DNA of 64,000 bases from Apus apus. Taxonomy: Eukaryota > Chordata > Aves > Apodiformes > Apodidae. The translations under genes were made by a program, and so were the position numbers. How positions within the stretch are numbered: position 1 is the stretch's first letter; every line of letters starts with the position of its first letter. Of this stretch, positions 50,556 to 64,000 are shown piece by piece. The stretch spans positions 16,598,001-16,662,000 of the forward strand of contig NC_067290.1 of the NCBI RefSeq assembly GCF_020740795.1, read 5' to 3'. The notes beneath the pieces were generated by a model that made no database searches, was not told the DNA's origin, and worked only from the letters and a program-made list of their open reading frames with translations.

Positions 50556-52528
50556 CATAGTTAAACACTGTCTTTATTTTGAGTTGGTTTCATTTGATCT
50601 CAAACATTTTCCTAAGTTTTATTCATTTTTTTCTCTTTAAAAATCTCACAATGTAGAAAAAAAACACACACACAAATACAGGAAATACAGGGCTTTTTTT
50701 TTTTTTCATGCCAAGGAGTGCAATTTTGCTTCTATGGTTCTTTAAAGTGAAACAGTTTTATCCATCAGTAAAACAATACACTATGCTAAGAATTGCACCA
50801 GATACCTTAATATAGCTTGTGTATCAGCTAGATCTAGTTTTTCCTATGCACTGCTTAAGGTTGTGAGGGATCTATATGCAAATTATGCTTACAGTAACTC
50901 ATCTTTACCAGTATAGGCAGGTCAGTAAATGTATCTACACTCTCTGAAATTGCCTAGGACTGCTGGAGAACAGAAGCCAATAATATCTACAATTATACCA
51001 GTGAAATGTTTACATTTCCTGTAACTGTCTCTCTTTTGCATACAAATGTATGCTCTACTCCAAGCCACTGAGACTGTAGGATTAAACTGCAAGACTATCA
51101 CAGGAATACAGTCTCAAAAAAATCCAAAATTTAACACAGAACTCTTGTTTTTTATCTCACTGAACTTGATTCTTCCTCCTGGCCCCACTTAACAGAACTA
51201 CTCCCTTTCCCCCCTCATCACTAGCACCAACATGTCAGCTCCAGAAGAAATTTGATAGAGAACTTGGCTTTGGCTTAACATTTCCTTCACTGCTTTCAGT
51301 GAACTATGCTACTGCTTTGGAAGGATTTTCCAAAGTTTACTAGATTGACTCGTTGACATTTTGAAACACAAGAATATTAATAGATTAGCCTTTTAATGGC
51401 TCCTAGAACAAAGTTCCTCATGACTTTGTTTCCTCTCAGCTGCAGCTGAAAGACACCCTTCCCATCTTCTCATTTGTCATAAAAAAACTAGATGTCTGTT
51501 CCCTTTAGCATCCTTAAAAAGACTCAAGTTTTATTCCCATTTGCTCAGGTTTTCCATTGCAGAGTGCTGTTTTAAGTGAAAACATAGGAAACAGATTACC
51601 TGAAGTCTGAAGTATTCACTTAGGACAAGAATTCCCTGCTCTGAGATGGAAGACTGGCTAAACCTACTGAGCAGACCTGTTACATTTTAGCATTTAAAAC
51701 TACAGAGTGAAGTTCATATTCAAATGCAAAAACCTAAGACTCTGCTCTCTAACTCGAAATTGTTCCTAAATTTGAAATAGAAGTCTGAAGTGTCTGTTGA
51801 ATCAAACAACAGAAGTTAAAGCTTGCTTAACCACTTAGTTCTTAGAACAACTACTTCACAAAGGAAGATCTTCAAACTTAGAAACAAAACAGGAACAAGC
51901 ACAGCAATGACCTGGATGGTGACAGAAAGGAACTAAACAGCCATTCTGAAACCACCACGTCATGTAATTTGACTGCAAAGAACACACTGGGCAGTGTCTT
52001 ACAATAGGAAGGCAATTTCTATTCAGATTTTTACTTAAGAGGTACAGGACTATAGCATAAAAGCATCCTCTCACTTCTTAAAAAGAAGAACTGGGGAGCT
52101 CTGACAGGCCTTTTGCATTCCCAGAGAAACTACACTGAGAAACCAAGCTGTAACACACTCCATCCTCTAGCATTTCCTCAGATAAAAGTAGGCAGCAACT
52201 ACTACAAAATTAGTATCTACCCATGAACATCTTACATGAAATGCATGGACATATCTTTGTATCCAGACAAGTATTTCAGAATACAAAACCACAGTGCAAA
52301 ACCCAAAGAGAGTTCTGAAAAAATAGTTTTTAAGTAGTGAAAACCCTCAGAATTAAAGAGCAGGATTACAAAGACAAGGTATGGTGCCAAGAAGTGGGCT
52401 GACAAATTAATACCAGGTTATTTCCCTCCTAGAGGTTTACGTGTTTCACACTTAGCATTTTGCTTTATGATGTTACAATATTTTTATGGAGCATTATTTA
52501 AAAATTGTATTTCAGTCGGCAGTCTAGT
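50556..52528 (-). other. EOGT: EOGT 3' untranslated region (end estimated)
   Basis: This stretch follows the EOGT stop with no further coding potential and is AT-rich, like many vertebrate 3' UTRs. Three minus-strand AATAAA hexamers occur: 51530-51535, 50618-50623 and 50573-50578. The last two sit close together and are followed by T-rich sequence, so the distal end near 50,556 is preferred. A short UTR using the hexamer at 51530 is possible. The length of about 2 kb is inferred, not measured. Confidence 0.5.
50573..50578 (-). terminator. Candidate EOGT distal polyadenylation signal
   Basis: AATAAA on the minus strand, with a second AATAAA 45 bp upstream at 50618 and T-rich sequence about 40 bp downstream (50,515-50,545). 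This arrangement fits a distal cleavage site at about 50,550-50,560. Confidence 0.5.
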
Positions 52529-63106
<10,578 letters not shown>

Positions 63107-64000
63107 CTACCAAGATTCAATCACACAGCACATGCTTTGTCATTAACACACTTAAACAAATGTACTTCACACACCTAAGATTTAGTAACTGTTCCTCCAG
63201 TCCATTTGAATTAACAGGACTGCTGAAAACTGATAAGAGTCTGACAATTAAGATGACTTGAAATTGTAATGGAAGGTTCTTCAGGTTATGAGCTTCTGGA
63301 GGTTAAACACCACCTTTGATCTCAGGAGTGAACAGCATCTTTGATCTACAAATCAAGGCAGCAGAGAAATAACAAAGAGCCTCAGAGCCTACATCTGTGG
63401 GTCTGTCCAACTTGATCTGCATTGCCAAGGACACTTCAATAAGAACTTCATGCTTTGGTCAGAACAATGAATGTAGATGTGACATTTATTATTCCTAGAT
63501 CCAAACAAGGATGAACAGTTGAGACCACAATAGCAGGTAGAGAGGGCAAGCTTCTTCCTCCTCTGCAGCTATTCTTAACTCCAATTGACCATCAATGCAA
63601 AATGAGGGGAAAAAAATTAAAATATGAAAAAAGCATCAAAATTAATTCTCACATGGACCTTAGAGATTCCAATTTCTTCACGTTTCATCAATTAACTGGC
63701 AACGCAGCTTTGAAGTGCTAACATGCAACCTGTGACACTTAGCCAGCTACCACAAAGCACTCTCTGCACTTCCCACTCAGCCTGTAGCTTGTTTCCTGTG
63801 TCACATTCCCAGCACAGGCTCCCTGAGAACACCACATTAGCATCTATCCAGATCAGGCATTGCTTCAGCCCCAACACCACCAAGAATTGTGAGAGATAAG
63901 ACGTAAGTGCAAACTTCAAGGCATTTCAAACAGAACAATTGTCTCCTTCTATAGGCAGATCAGACACACAACCAGCACCTTGTCCAGAAAACAGCTGAGG
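63107..64000. other. EOGT intron (continues beyond window)
   Basis: No exon with the expected sequence N-terminal to residue 208 could be found, so the preceding EOGT exon lies beyond 64,000. No repeat is seen. Confidence 0.75.

Overview
This is vertebrate nuclear DNA, almost certainly from a bird. Two CR1 non-LTR retrotransposon tails (about 16.7 kb and 43.0 kb) are of the avian type. Interspersed repeats are otherwise sparse, introns are short, and CpG is depleted except in two sharp islands. The window is mostly non-coding. Nearly all open frames of 60-150 codons in it are chance frames, and the real coding sequence lies in short exons that had to be read through splice sites.

Two genes can be identified, both on the minus strand. 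The right end (52.5-63.1 kb) carries the last ten coding exons of EOGT, the endoplasmic-reticulum O-GlcNAc transferase that modifies EGF domains. All ten join in frame with GT-AG introns into about 320 residues, matching residues 208-527 of the 527-residue mammalian protein, and end in the ER-retrieval-like tail HDEF. The exons upstream of residue 208 lie beyond 64,000. The EOGT 3' UTR runs to about 50.55 kb.

The left end carries the signal-peptide exon of TAFA4 (FAM19A4, a secreted chemokine-like neurokine) at 751-866. A candidate exon immediately upstream in the transcript lies at 3755-about 3890. A candidate non-coding first exon with a strong splice donor at 28,244 sits in a CpG island. 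The mature cysteine-rich part of TAFA4 lies beyond the left edge. The order TAFA4-EOGT in tandem on one strand is that of human 3p14.1.

Layout (+ coordinates): 1-28.5 kb, 5' part of TAFA4 and its long introns, with a CpG island at 6.5-7.1 kb and a CR1 at 16.7 kb; 27.7-28.9 kb, the probable TAFA4 promoter island; 28.9-50.5 kb, intergenic DNA with one CR1 and a GC-rich patch at 38.2-38.5 kb; 50.5-63.1 kb, EOGT 3' UTR, exons and introns; 63.1-64 kb, EOGT intron.

The most striking unexplained element is a 20-bp minisatellite inside the 6.5-kb island (6741-6900). Each of its seven perfect units creates an exact match to the CTCF core consensus on the minus strand, so it reads as a uniform array of seven same-oriented CTCF-like sites in the TAFA4 5' region. 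Other points are an in-frame open extension upstream of the TAFA4 start, and EOGT differences from the mammalian protein (HDEF tail, lost N354 sequon, DYE at 295-297). No prokaryotic features, tRNA, rRNA, CRISPR array or intact mobile element were seen.
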